A DNA stretch of 64,000 nucleotides from Flaccisagitta enflata (Eukaryota > Chaetognatha > Sagittoidea > Aphragmophora), in assembly GCA_965153355.1 (NCBI GenBank), contig OZ231127.1, positions 54,498,001-54,562,000 of the forward strand, given 5' to 3'. Below the pieces are notes generated by a model that saw only the letters and a program-made list of their open reading frames with translations, had not been told where the DNA came from and searched no databases. Shown here piece after piece: positions 1-10,331 of the stretch (position 1 is its first letter; each line of letters begins with the position of its first letter). Made by a program: the position numbers and the translations under genes.

Positions 1-55
1 AGTTGGTTGGACTGTCTCTCTGTCAGACCTTTCAGTGAAAGGCTTTCACATCAGT

Positions 56-95
56 CACCAATAAAGGCGACTCTCGCCGTAGGAAAAAGTGGTTG
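56..95 (+). repeat. Short GGCGnCT..CGCCGT repeat, copy 1
   Basis: ACCAATAAAGGCGACTCTCGCCGTAGG-like block containing a small hairpin (GGCGA/TCGCC) followed by GTAGGAAAAAGT. Related blocks are at 25983-26025 and 55357-55400. Confidence 0.5.
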
Positions 96-126
96 ATTCT
101 TTGGGTTTCTTTGCTTCTTTACATTC

Positions 127-273
127 CTTTTGAAAGGCGCGGACACGCCACACTACACCTTGCCGTGTCGGTCCGTTCGTCGGTTACAAATATTTCTGAA
201 TTTCGCGTATTTTTTGCATTACGGCCCCTGCCCAACCGTCCGCGACTGACTTGCCGTGTGTCCAGCCTTGTTT
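127..273 (-). mobile_element. Family 1 Helentron-like element (copy 1)
   Basis: The family runs, in its own 5' to 3' sense: AACAAGGC-type end, distal arm, GGGCAGG(G)GC motif, A-rich spacer, GACC/GACGG microsatellite, GCAAGGTGTAGAG or similar, tip hairpin, then AAAAA. Here it lies reversed: tip GGCGCGGACACGCC, CGGTCCGTTCGTCGGT core, then CCCTGCCC, distal arm GTCCGCGACT and end CAGCCTTGTT. No coding capacity. The architecture matches Helentron-associated non-autonomous elements (subterminal inverted repeats, 3' hairpin, internal microsatellite, insertion at TT/AA); rolling-circle mobility is inferred. Confidence 0.75.
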
Positions 274-541
274 TGATACATATCGTGGTATAACCTGATT
301 AAAAAGATCAACAAGCTACAGTATATTTCTTTCCACCCACAACCAATTTCAAGTGTTTATCAATATTAGGTCTTATATCAATATCAATATCAGTAGCAAT
401 GTCAATAGCCATATCAGGTTGTTATTGAACGTTCCAAATTGGAAAGCTCAATGACGTCAGCGTTGCCACTCTCAAAATCTCTTTATTGGATGCAGAGCAA
501 AAGCGAGACCCTGCTTTAGCATTTCCATCGTCTGCACAGCT

Positions 542-542
<1 letters not shown>

Positions 543-618
<76 letters not shown>
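543..618. repeat. (CT)n microsatellite
   Basis: About 75 bp of nearly uninterrupted CT. Confidence 0.98.
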
Positions 619-626
<8 letters not shown>

Positions 627-841
627 TGATTATATACGTCATATCTATACAGTATATTCTGATGTATTTCTATTGAAAATACAATAATATTTCACAAAAT
701 CATATTTTGAGAGGCAATGCAATATTCCTATTTATCAAATTCTAGATATGGTAGCGTGGGTGGGTTGTTGCAGAATAAAAACATGGAAATATGAAGTTGA
801 TTGTATTGATAAAAAGTATGCTTTTTGCTCATTTTTATGAC

Positions 842-940
842 AACTCCACTGACCAATTTTTGGCCCTTGCGTCCGTCTCTCGGTCTATAGGTATCAAACC
901 CTCAAGGTACCCACAGCCCCCGCACACGATTTGGCAACCC
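842..940 (-). mobile_element. Family 1 fragment
   Basis: GTCCGTCTCTCGGTCTATAG followed by a GCACACGATTTGGCAACCC stretch resembles the core and inner part of a reversed family 1 copy; both ends are degraded. Confidence 0.35.
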
Positions 941-949
941 GTGCTTCCA

Positions 950-1157
950 TTTTTAGTCGCTAAGAGGCTATGTAGGCAGGTCCGTAACGCAAGAATTTGA
1001 ATGACGCGTAATCGGCTGAAAATCGATTTTTGTGCATTACGGCTCTTGCCAAACCACATTACAGCCCTCGCCCACCCAGTTACTGTTCCTGCCCGCCCGC
1101 ATATCTGCCCCTGCCCACCCGCAAGCGATAACTTTTTGGCCGTGCATCTAGCCTTGT
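950..1157 (-). mobile_element. Family 1 element (copy 2), half of tip hairpin lost
   Basis: Starts TTTTTAGTCGCTAAGAGGC, retains GGTCCGTAACGC, has three repeated CCTGCCC/CTCGCCC blocks and ends CTAGCCTTGTT. The returning strand of the tip hairpin is missing. Confidence 0.6.
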
Positions 1158-1372
1158 TCTTATATCCCATTCTCTGGTTTCATTTTCTCATATTTTCTCT
1201 CACAATAACAGCAAGAGAGAGAGAGAGAGAGTTGTTCGGATTCGGGACCGGGGCTTTCGAAGAGTTTCCGTCAAATGAAGAGAACAAAGGACCAATCACT
1301 GTCTTAAAGCGACTCCTCTTGTCAATAAAGCGAAACAATCTTTGACTCCTCAAAAAAGAAAAGAAAAAAAAG

Positions 1373-1580
1373 AAACAAGTGACGCGGGGTCACAATATTG
1401 TTGCGGACGGGTGTGCAGGGGCATCCAAACCAGATCCACAACCAAACTCTCACCCCACACACAAACATACACAAAAAGTATGCATAATGCTCGGTTTCCA
1501 ACTTTTCGACTCGATCAGTACGGCCCGACGGCCCGACGGACCAACGGACTGACAAAGCCTCTTATGACGCACTGAAACTT
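1373..1580 (+). mobile_element. Family 1 element, subtype III
   Basis: Begins AACAAGTGACGCGGGGTCAC, which carries its own GTGAC/GTCAC inverted pair. The distal arm GTTGCGGACGGG, the GGGGCATCCAA block, a C/A-rich stretch, a CCGACGGACCAACGGACTGA core and a worn tip (ATGACGCACTGAA) follow. Confidence 0.75.
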
Positions 1581-1680
1581 AAGATGAAGGAATTTACCCA
1601 CAGGATAAGCTATACATTAGCATTTCTATTTTTATCAATGTTTGCTTCAAGTTTTTTCAAACTTTGTACGTTTAACTCAA

Positions 1681-2243
1681 GAATGGGCCTCAAGGATGGA
1701 AATTGGGCTGCAAGGTTGAGATTTGGGCCTCAAGACTGGGTTTTTGGCCTCAAGGCAGGGATTTGGGCCTCACGGCTGGGATTTGGGCCTCATGGCTGGG
1801 ATTTGGGCCTCACGGCTGGGATTTCGGCCTCTTAGCCAGAATTTGGGCCCTGAGGCTGGGGGGGACGGATGGAGGAGGAGGAGGAAAATTTTTTGCATAT
1901 GTGAAAACATAGGTATTTGGGCCTCAAGGCTGGGATTTGGGACTCACGGCTGGGATCTGGGCCTCAAGGTTGCGGTTTGGACCTTGAGGCTGGGATTTGG
2001 GCCTCAAGGATGGAAATTGGGCTGCAAGGCTGAGATTTGGGCCTCAAGACTGGGTTTTGGGCCTCAAGGCAGGGATTTGGGCCTCAAGGCTGGGATTTGG
2101 GCCTCACGGCTGGGATTTGCGCCTCAAAGCAAGAATTTGGGCCCTGAGTCTGGGGGGGATGGACGGAGGAGGAGGAGGAGGAAAAATTTCTGCATATGTG
2201 AAAGCAGAGGTCATCGGCCCCTTCGGGGCCGCTGCCCAAAAAA
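1681..2243 (+). mobile_element. Family 2 element with 20-bp tandem array in two higher-order units
   Basis: A 20-bp unit (CTGGGATTTGGGCCTCAAGG) is repeated throughout. The block at 1685-1915, including GGAGGAGGAGGAAAA and GCATATGTGAAA, recurs 314 bp later with the same variants in the same order, so a multi-unit segment was duplicated. The right end has GGCCCCTTCGGGGCCGCTGC then CCAAAAA, the tip shared by families 2 and 3. The left end is not clear. Confidence 0.75.
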
Positions 2244-2580
2244 AGAATTGATCTTTTTTCTTTCAAATAGCGCCAATCAGAGATCTCTACAATCAAATGT
2301 TTTCAGTTATGATTTTTAACACTTTTTTTAATTTTTCAGCATTTTCCCCCCCAAAAATGAGATATTGAGTTAGTCTAAGTAGTTTAAGTAGGTCCAATAA
2401 GAAAAATGGATCCGGTACCAATTTTTTTGTTGAAATCCCATCCCCGGCATGTGCTGAGATGGTTTTCATAGCTCAACGATATTTTCATAAAAATCATGGC
2501 CCCCCAAGAGCAACGAAAAATCATGCAAATCATGGGAAAATTTTTGTCCACCACCCCCCTGTTTGTAAGCACACATTTTC

Positions 2581-3065
2581 TAAACGAATTAAGCTAATGA
2601 CCTCAACTTGGGCTCATTTTAAAGAACAGACACAGCTCTTTAAAATGAGCCCAAGTTGAGGTCATTAGCTCAATTCGTTTAGGAGCAGCAGTCTTCCAAA
2701 GTCGATGTTTCCTTTGAGAAAAAGATGAATTGACCCCTCTTTTTGTAGTCCTATATCTTTTAAACGAATTGAGCTAATGACCTAAACTTGGGCTCATTTT
2801 ATAAAACAGACACAGCTCTTTCAAATGAGCCCAAGTTGAGGTCATTAGCTCAATTCGTTCAGGAGTAGCAGTCTTCTAAAGTTGATGTTTCCTTTGAGAA
2901 AAAGATGAATTGACCCCTCTTTTTGTAGTCCTATATCTTTTAAACGAATTGAGCTAATGACCTAAACTTGGGCTCATTTTAAAGAACAGACACAGTTCTT
3001 TAAAATGAGCCCAAGTTGAGGTCACTAGCTCAATTCATTAAGGCGAAACAGTCTTCCAAAGTGGA
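2581..3065. repeat. 180-bp tandem satellite; each unit contains a 101-bp hairpin
   Basis: The phrase TAAACGAATT recurs at 2581, 2761 and 2941, exactly 180 bp apart. In each unit the left arm (CCTnAACTTGGGCTCATTTT) is repeated in reverse complement (AAAATGAGCCCAAGTTGAGG) after a short CAGACACAG loop, giving arms of about 44 bp. The other 80 bp are a conserved spacer (GTCGATGTTTCCTTTGAGAA). Unit three decays after about 3065. Confidence 0.93.
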
Positions 3066-3146
3066 TGCTTTTTTTGAGAATAAAAGCATTGCCCCTTTGT
3101 TTTTGCCGGCTTCCCAAGTTGCATGCGGGCGGGGAGGAGCAGTGAT

Positions 3147-3660
3147 AGTCGCAAAAGCGTTACATGGTCAGCGGTACCCAATGCCCCCAAGTTGGTTTAT
3201 ACAAGGATGTGATGGTGAGGGGGCAGTGGCCCCGGAGGGGCAGATGACCCATGATTCCACATAGGGGGATTTTCTGAGTTAGGGTCTGAGAGAGTTAATC
3301 TTGGGTCTGAAAGGCCTAATTTGAGGTCTGGAAAGCCTGAATTAGGGTCTGGAGGGCTTAAGTTGGGTCTGAGAGGCCTGAATTTGGGTCCGGAAGGCTT
3401 GGCTTGGGGTCTGAGGGGCTCGATTTTGTGTCTGAGAGACCTGATTTGCAATCTATAAGGCCTGATTTGGGGTCTGAGGGGCTTGATTAAGGGTCTCATA
3501 GGCCTGATTTGTAGTCTGAGAGGCCTAATTTGGGGTCTGAGAGGCCTAATTTGGGGGCCTGTTTGAGGCTTGGGGGGGGGGACGTACACCGTAAACCGTA
3601 AAAAATCACCCTGTGTGGATTTATATAGATCATCTGCCCCTCCGGGGCTGCTGCCCAAAA
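3147..3660 (+). mobile_element. Family 2 element (copy A1)
   Basis: Starts AGTCGCAAAAGCGTTACATG, then GGTCAGCGGTACCC, then GGCAGTGGCCCCGGAGGGGC. A 21-bp array (TTTGGGGTCTGAGAGGCCTAA type, about 15 units, 3250-3570) follows. It ends with the inverse of the left block (GCCCCTCCGGGGCTGCTGCC, then CAAAAAGG). Left and right arms pair over about 50 bp, including the CACATAGGG/CCCTGTGTGG segments. No coding potential. Confidence 0.8.
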
Positions 3661-3717
3661 AGGATAACCATACATTTGAGCAGGAGGGATAATGAATAAA
3701 CTACCCATCAACATAAA

Positions 3718-3800
3718 AAGTAAAGTGTGACGGACAGATTGACCAACCGACCAACGGATGGACATAGCAGATTGTACTCGCGTCGCACGGGACTGAAAGT
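3718..3800 (+). mobile_element. Family 1 3'-end fragment
   Basis: AAAGTGTGACGGACAGATTG, then GACCAACCGACCAACGG, then a worn tip (CGCGTCGCACGGGACT). Confidence 0.55.
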
Positions 3801-3954
3801 TGAGCTAGCGATCCCAGATTGGCCGCAAATCTTCAAAATGATACCAATCTAGAAATTAACATACAAGTTGAAGCTTGGGAATTGCCACAAGTTTGTGTGT
3901 GTGTGGGGGGGGGGGGGGGGGGTGAACACCCCTACCAACTCGTCCGAGACTAAA

Positions 3955-4302
3955 AACAAGGGAGACCCCTATAAGTCGCGTGAGGGACATAAAAAACTTA
4001 GGATTACTTGAGTTCAAATGGCTCAAGATGACCTGAAATGATCTAAAATAACTTAAAAAGACTGAAAATGACTAAAATGACTAAATCGACCTGATTGACT
4101 TTAGTGACCTAATATGACTTAATAGGACTTAAAATGACTTAGAAGGACTTATAATGACTTATAATGACTTAAGATGGCATTTGGGAAGAAGCTGCGAGCC
4201 CGAAAAGCTTAAAAACGCCCAAAAAGTGAAAATGGGACTGATCGACCAACCAAACGACCGACTGACAAAGCGGGGTGTAGAGTCACGTAGCATGCGACTT
4301 AT
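3955..4302 (+). mobile_element. Family 1 element with internal decamer array
   Basis: 5' end AAACAAGGGAGACCCCTATA, arm AGTCGCGTGAGGG, then a degenerate 10-bp array (GACTTATAAT type, 4010-4180), GCATTTGGG, AAAGTGAAAATGGG, a GACCAACCAAACGACCGACT core, GCGGGGTGTAGAG and tip AGTCACGTAGCATGCGACTT. Confidence 0.75.
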
Positions 4303-4354
4303 AAGTGTTGTATTAGTATTACGTAAACAGATGAAGATTCATTTTTGCACCAGA

Positions 4355-4583
4355 CATTCAAGTGCGCCCTCGCACATAAAAGACGGGTTAGGTCTGTCTC
4401 TCCGTCTGTCCGCTGCACTGCGTCTATCGGTTAGTCACAATTTGGCACACCTGAATAGGAATGAGGCAAAAAAAAAAAAAAACAACATTGCCTATATCAC
4501 TTCTCCTGTATGCCCGTGTAACTCCCCTGCCCAGCGACAAGCCACCACTTTTTGGTTAATGGCCGTGTGTTCAGAGCAAATTC
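4355..4583 (-). mobile_element. Family 1 element
   Basis: Tip AGTGCGCCCTCGCAC, GTCTGTCTCTCCGTCTGTCC core, CCCCTGCCC and GGCCGTGTGTTCAGAGC at the worn 5' end. An A15 run lies inside. Confidence 0.55.
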
Positions 4584-4616
4584 ATTTTAAAGACTCGTTC
4601 AGAAAAACTCGCGACA

Positions 4617-4682
4617 CTCACACTCACACTCACCCTCACCCTCACCCTCACACACACACACACACTCACACTCACACTCACA

Positions 4683-4732
<50 letters not shown>
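4617..4732. repeat. (CA)n with (CACTCA)n and (CACCCT)n interruptions
   Basis: Compound tract grading from hexamers into pure CA. Confidence 0.97.
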
Positions 4733-4733
<1 letters not shown>

Positions 4734-4789
4734 TCGGCAACTTTTGGTAAATTCATCAATTTCGAGCTCCACGGAACTTTTGGAGCGAA

Positions 4790-4885
4790 GATGTTCATTT
4801 TGAACAACGCTTCTCATTTTAAGCAAGGTTTCTGATTGTGAACCATTCTGCCAATTTTGAGCGAATTCGCTCGTTCAAAGCGAAC
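4790..4885. repeat. Degenerate TTTTGAGCGAA/GCTCATTTT repeat, block 1
   Basis: Successive variants of CATTTTGAACAA, CATTTTAAGCAA and AATTTTGAGCGAATTCGCTC about every 20-24 bp. The same motif fills 5430-5900. Confidence 0.45.
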
Positions 4886-4904
4886 TGGAAAAAGGTCGCT
4901 AGGG

Positions 4905-5040
4905 CATTTGGGCAGGAGCAGTGAGAGCAAAAAGTTGTAATGGCAAAAAAGTGAAACGGGGAATGACATACCGATGGACGGACATGCAGTTGGATGGACG
5001 GACAAAGCAAGGTGGAGTCGCGCAGCACGCGACAGTAAAA
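4905..5040 (+). mobile_element. Family 1 element, 5' end missing
   Basis: GGCATTTGGGCAGGAGCAGT, a GATGGACGGACATGC core, GCAAGGTGGAGTCGCG and tip AGTCGCGCAGCACGCGAC. Confidence 0.65.
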
Positions 5041-5149
5041 TCGCGGTAGATGGATGGAAATTGATCATGCGCACGTTAAGAAGTCGGTCAATGCCTTTTT
5101 TTTTCTCGAAATTTCTTAGAAGAGATTTTGAGTGGGGTTTTCAGATGCA

Positions 5150-5235
5150 CATATCTATAAGAGGGTCCGCCTGTCGGTCTGTAGGTCCATCCTTCCGTTA
5201 CGCCTGTGCAAAAACCAAGTTTTCCTGCTGTTTTT
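5150..5235 (-). mobile_element. Family 1 fragment
   Basis: CTATAAGAGGGTCCGCCTGTCGG is split here as CTATAAGAGGG plus GTCCGCCTGTCGGTCTG; the tip and 5' end are lost. Confidence 0.35.
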
Positions 5236-5429
5236 GGCCACGGAGAGATCCTATATCACATTATCGTGTGTCTATCACAAATACGGATGTATTTAATCTC
5301 TTTAATCACATTAGATACATGATAAAACAAAGGGATTTTCATGTTGCAAGCTCGAAAAATTGCGATCGCAGAAAAATTTTCTGATTGAGCCTTGCAACTT
5401 GGTTTTCTCCCATAATTATTATATTTATT

Positions 5430-5900
5430 AGTAATATCGCTCATTTAGCGCAATCGCTTAGGTTGTGCAAGCCCATTTGTTTTGAGAGAATTTGCCCACT
5501 CTTAGTCATCTTACTACTGTTTTGAGCCTATTCGCTCTTTAGTGTTTACTCGCTCATTTTGAGTCAGCTCGCCCATCTTGAGCTTATATCTAGCCATTTT
5601 AAGAAAACCTAATCGGTTTAAACTTACTTGAAGAAAGTAGTTTTCATATTTTACAATTTCTGAGGAATTTTTTTAATCTTTGCATAATTTCAAGTAAACT
5701 CGCTCATTTATGAGCAAACTTGCTCAATGATGAGCAAATGGGAATACAATTTTTGCCAAGTTACTTTCAACTGTGTTGAGTTGCTCCAAAAAATTGTTTA
5801 CGCTCATTATGAAACATGTGCGCTCAGTTACAGACAAGCTCGCTCACTTATGAACAAGCACGCTCATTTTTACATGGTGTCCGCTCATGTCGGTATGTAC
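5430..5900. repeat. Degenerate CGCTCATTTTGAGC repeat, block 2
   Basis: At least a dozen irregularly spaced variants of CTCGCTCATTTTGAG, TTGCTCAATGATGAGC and ACGCTCATT. The core GCTCATTnTGAGC is itself self-complementary. Confidence 0.55.
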
Positions 5901-6790
5901 CATTGCATTCCTCGAGTCATAAGCTTTTCAATGATATGCTGGAGTGTATACTTTCGTTCATAATTACTGGTAATTTCATAATAAGTATATCAGCGCAAGT
6001 TCCATGAATGAAACGCAAGAATTGTCTGCGCGCGCGATAAAAGTTCGCCACCGCGCAAGCATAGAATTTTCAATCGGCAAAGTTAACACATGTACGCAAT
6101 GCGCAGCAGTGCGCAACATCCGATTTGGATGCGGTTTTTTGCTCCAACTTCCAAATTCGCTCAGCTATATTGTATAAATTCCGAATTTTCCTATATCCTC
6201 TCAAAGTAACACAATATTAGATTACGTAACATACAAATATCCTCGCTCTCACATGAACCAAAAAAGACTTTTTAGACCGCTTTTTTTGCATGATTTTGAC
6301 TTACCCTCGCGGCATTTGGTTGATATATCATATGTGTAGGTATCATCAAGCATTATGCTTGCTTGATTAGCGAAAAACCGAGGCTGAAGCATGTCGTTCA
6401 CTTGAAATTGAAAACTGCGGACAAATTTTATCTTCACGTCCCCCGGTTCCATATTTCCTATACTAGTCTAAGTCCATTTGAACTTTTGAATGTTCCAGGT
6501 GATAATTGTGCAACAGTGGGTTTGAAAAGCTGCAGGATTACTCAATACTCACATGGCCCACACCTTTGTTAAAACTGATAAAAAGCATTAGGTGAAATAT
6601 AAAAGATGCAATTTTTGACTGATATGACTGAGCTCGCCTGCAAGAATCGCAGTCTAGCAGACAGTGAGAAAAAAAAAAAGAAAGGAGGGGACTTGACAGA
6701 GAAGAAATGGTAAGAAATATAGTACTTGGCGTCGGTCATCACTCATCAGGGATGAGTCAAGTTGTTATACAATGCGTTGGTCCTCACGAT
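5901..6790. other. Low-copy sequence, nothing recognised
   Basis: No repeat, tRNA, open frame with protein-like composition or TIR pair could be supported. A CG-rich patch (GCGCGCGATAAAAG) lies at 6029-6042. Confidence 0.5.
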
Positions 6791-6933
6791 TAACAGTTGC
6801 TTCATATGAGAGATTGGGCAAGGCCGGTAACTGGTGCGCTGAAATGCCGGAATGACCTCTTAGGAATTAACAAATCACTTCCCAAAATTAGCGCCACTAA
6901 ATCCCCTTTTACGAGTGGCGGGAAATGGACTCG

Positions 6934-6978
6934 CGAGGGGGGGGGGGGGGCGGCCGCGGTACCTAGGTCAGGGAGCTC
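6934..6978. other. G15 run followed by a cluster of six-base restriction palindromes
   Basis: A G run ends at 6950. GCGGCCGC (6950), CCGCGG (6954), GGTACC (6958), CCTAGG (6962) and GAGCTC (6973) overlap or follow within 29 bp. Natural coincidence or a cloning/assembly artefact cannot be separated here. Confidence 0.4.
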
Positions 6979-7489
6979 TTTGAAAGCGATCGAATAAAGA
7001 TGGGGCTTTCGGCCTGACGTACTCGCCCCTAAAATATTCAATACCTAATTAAAGGTTACATTGGTGCATCTGCCAAATTGTCAATGCAATTGTTGGAAAG
7101 CTTGACCATTGATTTCGCTTGAACTTTATGCATGCTTCTGCTCAGGGGCGTATTTGAGCCTAGATTTTTGGGGCAGCAAGCCAAAATCTGTGTCCCAACG
7201 AGTCTTATGTCCTAATGATATTTCTATTACTTATTAGTATTGCTTTTTAATGTTATTATTGTGTTATCATATAAAAGGAAGTTTTGCTTTACTACAGTGT
7301 AAAATGTTTCATATTTAAACAAGCCCAAGGATAATGTTGTGTCATAAGATGTGAAGCATAGTTATTGTCAAAAATTTTATCACATTTGGAGCATTGTCCT
7401 TTTCGCATCTTGGGGTAAAGCCGAACATCAGACATTTTTTTAAGAGAATTTCAATTTTTTGGTGAAAACTTGGAGGTGAGTTAGAACAA

Positions 7490-7600
7490 ACACTTGTACT
7501 TTCATAATGGAGATACAGTGCAAAAGCAGAACAGAAGTTAGCCTAAATTTTCGAATCCACTTTGGGAAACATCATCAGAGGCAAAGAGGGGAAGAGAGAG
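7490..7600 (-). ncRNA. Penelope-like element 3' tail with hammerhead-like boxes
   Basis: This lies about 130 bp downstream of the GIY-YIG stop codon on the same strand. It contains CTGATGA and GAAA, 30 nt end to end (7549-7578), the two conserved core boxes of a hammerhead ribozyme. The segment between them can form only a weak helix II (three G-C or A-U pairs plus two U-U mismatches). A near-identical tail occurs at 59697-59795, so the segment belongs to the mobile element. Hammerhead ribozymes are known in Penelope-like elements; activity of this copy is unproven. Confidence 0.5.
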
Positions 7601-7705
7601 ACAGGTATTTATAGGGAAAAGTGAGACAATTGGGAATTGGAGAGAGAGGAAAAAGAGAGAGCTCAATAAGAGCTGGGCCCCCGCCCCCCCTAGCAACAAT
7701 CGCTG

Positions 7706-8221
7706 TCAATCCATTGTGTTGAACACTGGGTTCCAAGCGTCCGTTGTGACGTAGGCACCCCAGTCTTCGTTAAGTCCTTTTCCTGGGCCACAGTTGTGTT
7801 TCTTTATTTCTAGTGCTTCTGCTACTTTCAGGTCATAGTTGAGCTTCCTTTTATTCTTGCCAGACATCGTCTTGATGATTTCAAAGTTTGACGGGTCGAA
7901 AGCATCACAGTGTTGATGGTGTTGGGTGATACCACTGTGGGACCATTGTCCTTTTTCTATGGCGCGACCATGCTCCTTCCAGCGTGTCTCAAAGCAGCGG
8001 GCCGTTTGACCAATGTAGACCTTGTTGCACTTCTTACATGTGTATCTGTATATACCCTTCTTTTTCTTAGGATCTATTTTAGTTTTATTTTTATTGCAAA
8101 GTATATTGGTTAGTTTGGTCCCAGATTTAAAGACTGTGTTAACTCCAGCCTTGGTCAGAGCGCGCTTTATGCGATAGGAGAGGCCCCCTGGTATAAAAGG
8201 AATGCACGCGAATGGCTTATA
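7706..8221 (-). pseudogene. Penelope-like element, 3' part of ORF (GIY-YIG endonuclease domain), 5'-truncated
   Basis: The minus strand is open for 171 codons and ends at a TGA. The translation is not low-complexity. A basic linker (KRALTKAGVNTVFKSGTKL, about residues 19-37) leads into KGIYRYTCKKCNKVYIGQT (residues 55-73), which holds the GIY and YIG signatures, Cys62 and Cys65. R80 and H84 (ETRWKEH) and the glutamates in AEALEI (134-139) sit where a GIY-YIG nuclease needs its catalytic residues. The C-terminus contains CGPGKGLNEDWGAYVTT. In Penelope-like retroelements this nuclease nicks the target DNA for reverse transcription and lies C-terminal to the reverse transcriptase. No reverse transcriptase is visible upstream: the frame meets a TAA at 8222-8224 and then a (CT)n tract, so this is a 5'-truncated copy, as target-primed retroelements often are. 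The frame is intact from the domain to the stop, suggesting a fairly young insertion. The family call is confident; the clade within Penelope-like elements is not resolved. Confidence 0.88.
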
Positions 8222-8388
8222 TTAGGAGGTGGAGGTAGGATTTGGAGGTGAGTTATGATTCAGATCAATTTGGTTGATAAAGGTCAAAGGCATCAACCTG
8301 GACAACTGAATAAATGGCCAAGGGAATGAATAGGCTCTGTAGATCGATCTCATAAAAACCCATTGTATTACAGCCAGAAACATTTCGA

Positions 8389-8391
<3 letters not shown>

Positions 8392-8473
<82 letters not shown>
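8392..8473. repeat. (CT)n microsatellite
   Basis: About 82 bp pure CT, adjoining the 5' side of the Penelope-like remnant. Confidence 0.98.
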
Positions 8474-8477
<4 letters not shown>

Positions 8478-8806
8478 GTGTCCCGATGGTTTTTGTGCCC
8501 CAATATAAAGGGCAGAAGCTGCTGCCCCTGACGCCCTGTCAAATACGCCCCTGCTTCTGCTTCAGTATATTAGTTTTCCTTCTTTAGAAAGAACATCCTT
8601 TTACATTTTAGTTTAGGATGCTTCAAACCATGAGCTATATTGTTTTTATTTATCTTGTGCATACTAACTATTTAAAGAAATTTCTTAAAGAAAGACATAA
8701 GCAAATCTATTTGGACAATAATATGTAAAACGTTGCGACGCACGCGAAGTTGTTCTCATCATGAACTTGATTTCTCTCTTTCTCCTCTTTTTTTCCATTT
8801 TTCCAG

Positions 8807-8939
8807 TTATATGGCCGGAAATGAACAATATAGGCAATACATTTCGATTGATATACCTGATTCCTGGGATGATTACTGTGTATCAAATGCATTGACTTTA
8901 TTCAGGGGAACAAAAATTTTAATGAGAATTAATTTTTAA
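8807..8939 (+). CDS. Weak candidate terminal exon, unrecognised product
   Basis: A strong acceptor-like context (a pyrimidine run at 8770-8803 ending TTTTTCCAG) precedes an open frame ending in TAA at 8939. The frame reads YMAGNEQYRQYISIDIPD, then SWDDYCVSNALTLFRG and TKILMRINF. Composition is protein-like, but it is short, A/T-rich, has no recognised domain and no upstream exon in view. It may be chance. Confidence 0.15.
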
Positions 8940-9154
8940 AATCTTACGACACAAGTAAAAAGTGCAACAGCATCAATGGACATGATAAGTGTAATTGCAT
9001 CTTTTTGGATCAAATTAGAAAATCCTGGTGAGGTTAAAATTTGTCGAACTAGTTGATGTTGAATAAAATAATTTGATAAGTAAAGCTATCTTTTTTTTCT
9101 TTTATCACCGGAAATAGACTATAGTTTCTAACAAGCTCACATTTTTTGAGTGGG

Positions 9155-9184
9155 TAATGCTGCCGAGAATTCTCGGTAGCATTA
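9155..9184. repeat. 30-bp palindrome centred on GAATTC
   Basis: The arm TAATGCTGCCGAGAA pairs with its partner with a single G/T mismatch. Confidence 0.9.
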
Positions 9185-9200
9185 ACAATGTCATTTTGAT

Positions 9201-9238
9201 GTTTTCATGCTATAGAGAATTCTCCATAGCATGAAAAC
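9201..9238. repeat. 38-bp palindrome centred on GAATTC
   Basis: The arm GTTTTCATGCTATAGAGAA pairs over 19 bp with one mismatch. Confidence 0.9.
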
Positions 9239-9297
9239 TGATTCTCAGTTATGATGATTATTGTACAAAATAGTATTGTTACTGAGAAACGATCTAT

Positions 9298-9480
<183 letters not shown>

Positions 9481-9959
9481 TGTTAGTTTAATGAACAAGT
9501 TTCCAGTGGGAGAGAACATCTTTTAAAAAAAAAATGAATGTCAAAACCTTAAAAAGATGAAATATCAGGATGAATTTTTCATTGAAAATTTGATATCATT
9601 TCTCATAAAGATTTTTTGATAAAAACGTTTTGTCATCAAATAAATTTTTATAAATTTTTTCTTTAAATTTTTGTCATCAAAATCTTTACGAATTATTTCA
9701 TTCATTTAAAAACAATTTTACCTTTTCTTTTGGATCAAAAAAAGTTTTCATTGATTTTTTTTCATATTTATATTTTTAATTTTCATTGTAAAAAATACTT
9801 TAACATTACCATACCTGATGATTATATTGATAATGCCGTTATCCTCCAAGGCAGTTAATTTGTTTTTTCAATTGTTAATTTTTGCCTGTCTTAAATAAGA
9901 ATTATATTGGTCTTTGATTTCCTTTTGCACTAATGATAAAACACATTACACTCAAACAA

Positions 9960-10290
9960 CGAGATGAAAACAATATTGAGAAAGAGAAAAAAAAAAAAGA
10001 AAGAAAGGCAGAAAAAAAATAGAAGAATAAGAAAAAAAAAGAAGAAAGAGAAAGAAAAAAAGAAAAGAAAAAGAAAATAAAAAACAAAATAAAAAAAATA
10101 ACAAAATAAAAAAAAAACAAGAAAAGAAAAGAACAGAAGGAAAAACAAAAGAAAAATAAAAAGTGAAGTAAAAACATGAAACATAACAATGAAAAAAAAA
10201 GAAACAAATGAAAAAAAAAAAGAAAAAAATGAAAAGAAAATGAGGGAGAAGAAGAAGAAGAGGAAAGGAAGGAGGGAAGGGACGAAAAGG
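9960..10290. repeat. A-rich polypurine tract on + strand
   Basis: Over 300 bp of A and G with few pyrimidines (runs such as AAAAAGAAGAAAGAG). Confidence 0.9.
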
Positions 10291-10331
10291 AGAAACAAAT
10301 TCTCTATAGCAAGAATCCGATTTCTCTTGTC

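Noticed and set aside
2581-3065. CRISPR-like array
   Set aside because: Unit and spacer are both conserved and the sequence is eukaryotic; it is an ordinary tandem satellite with hairpins.
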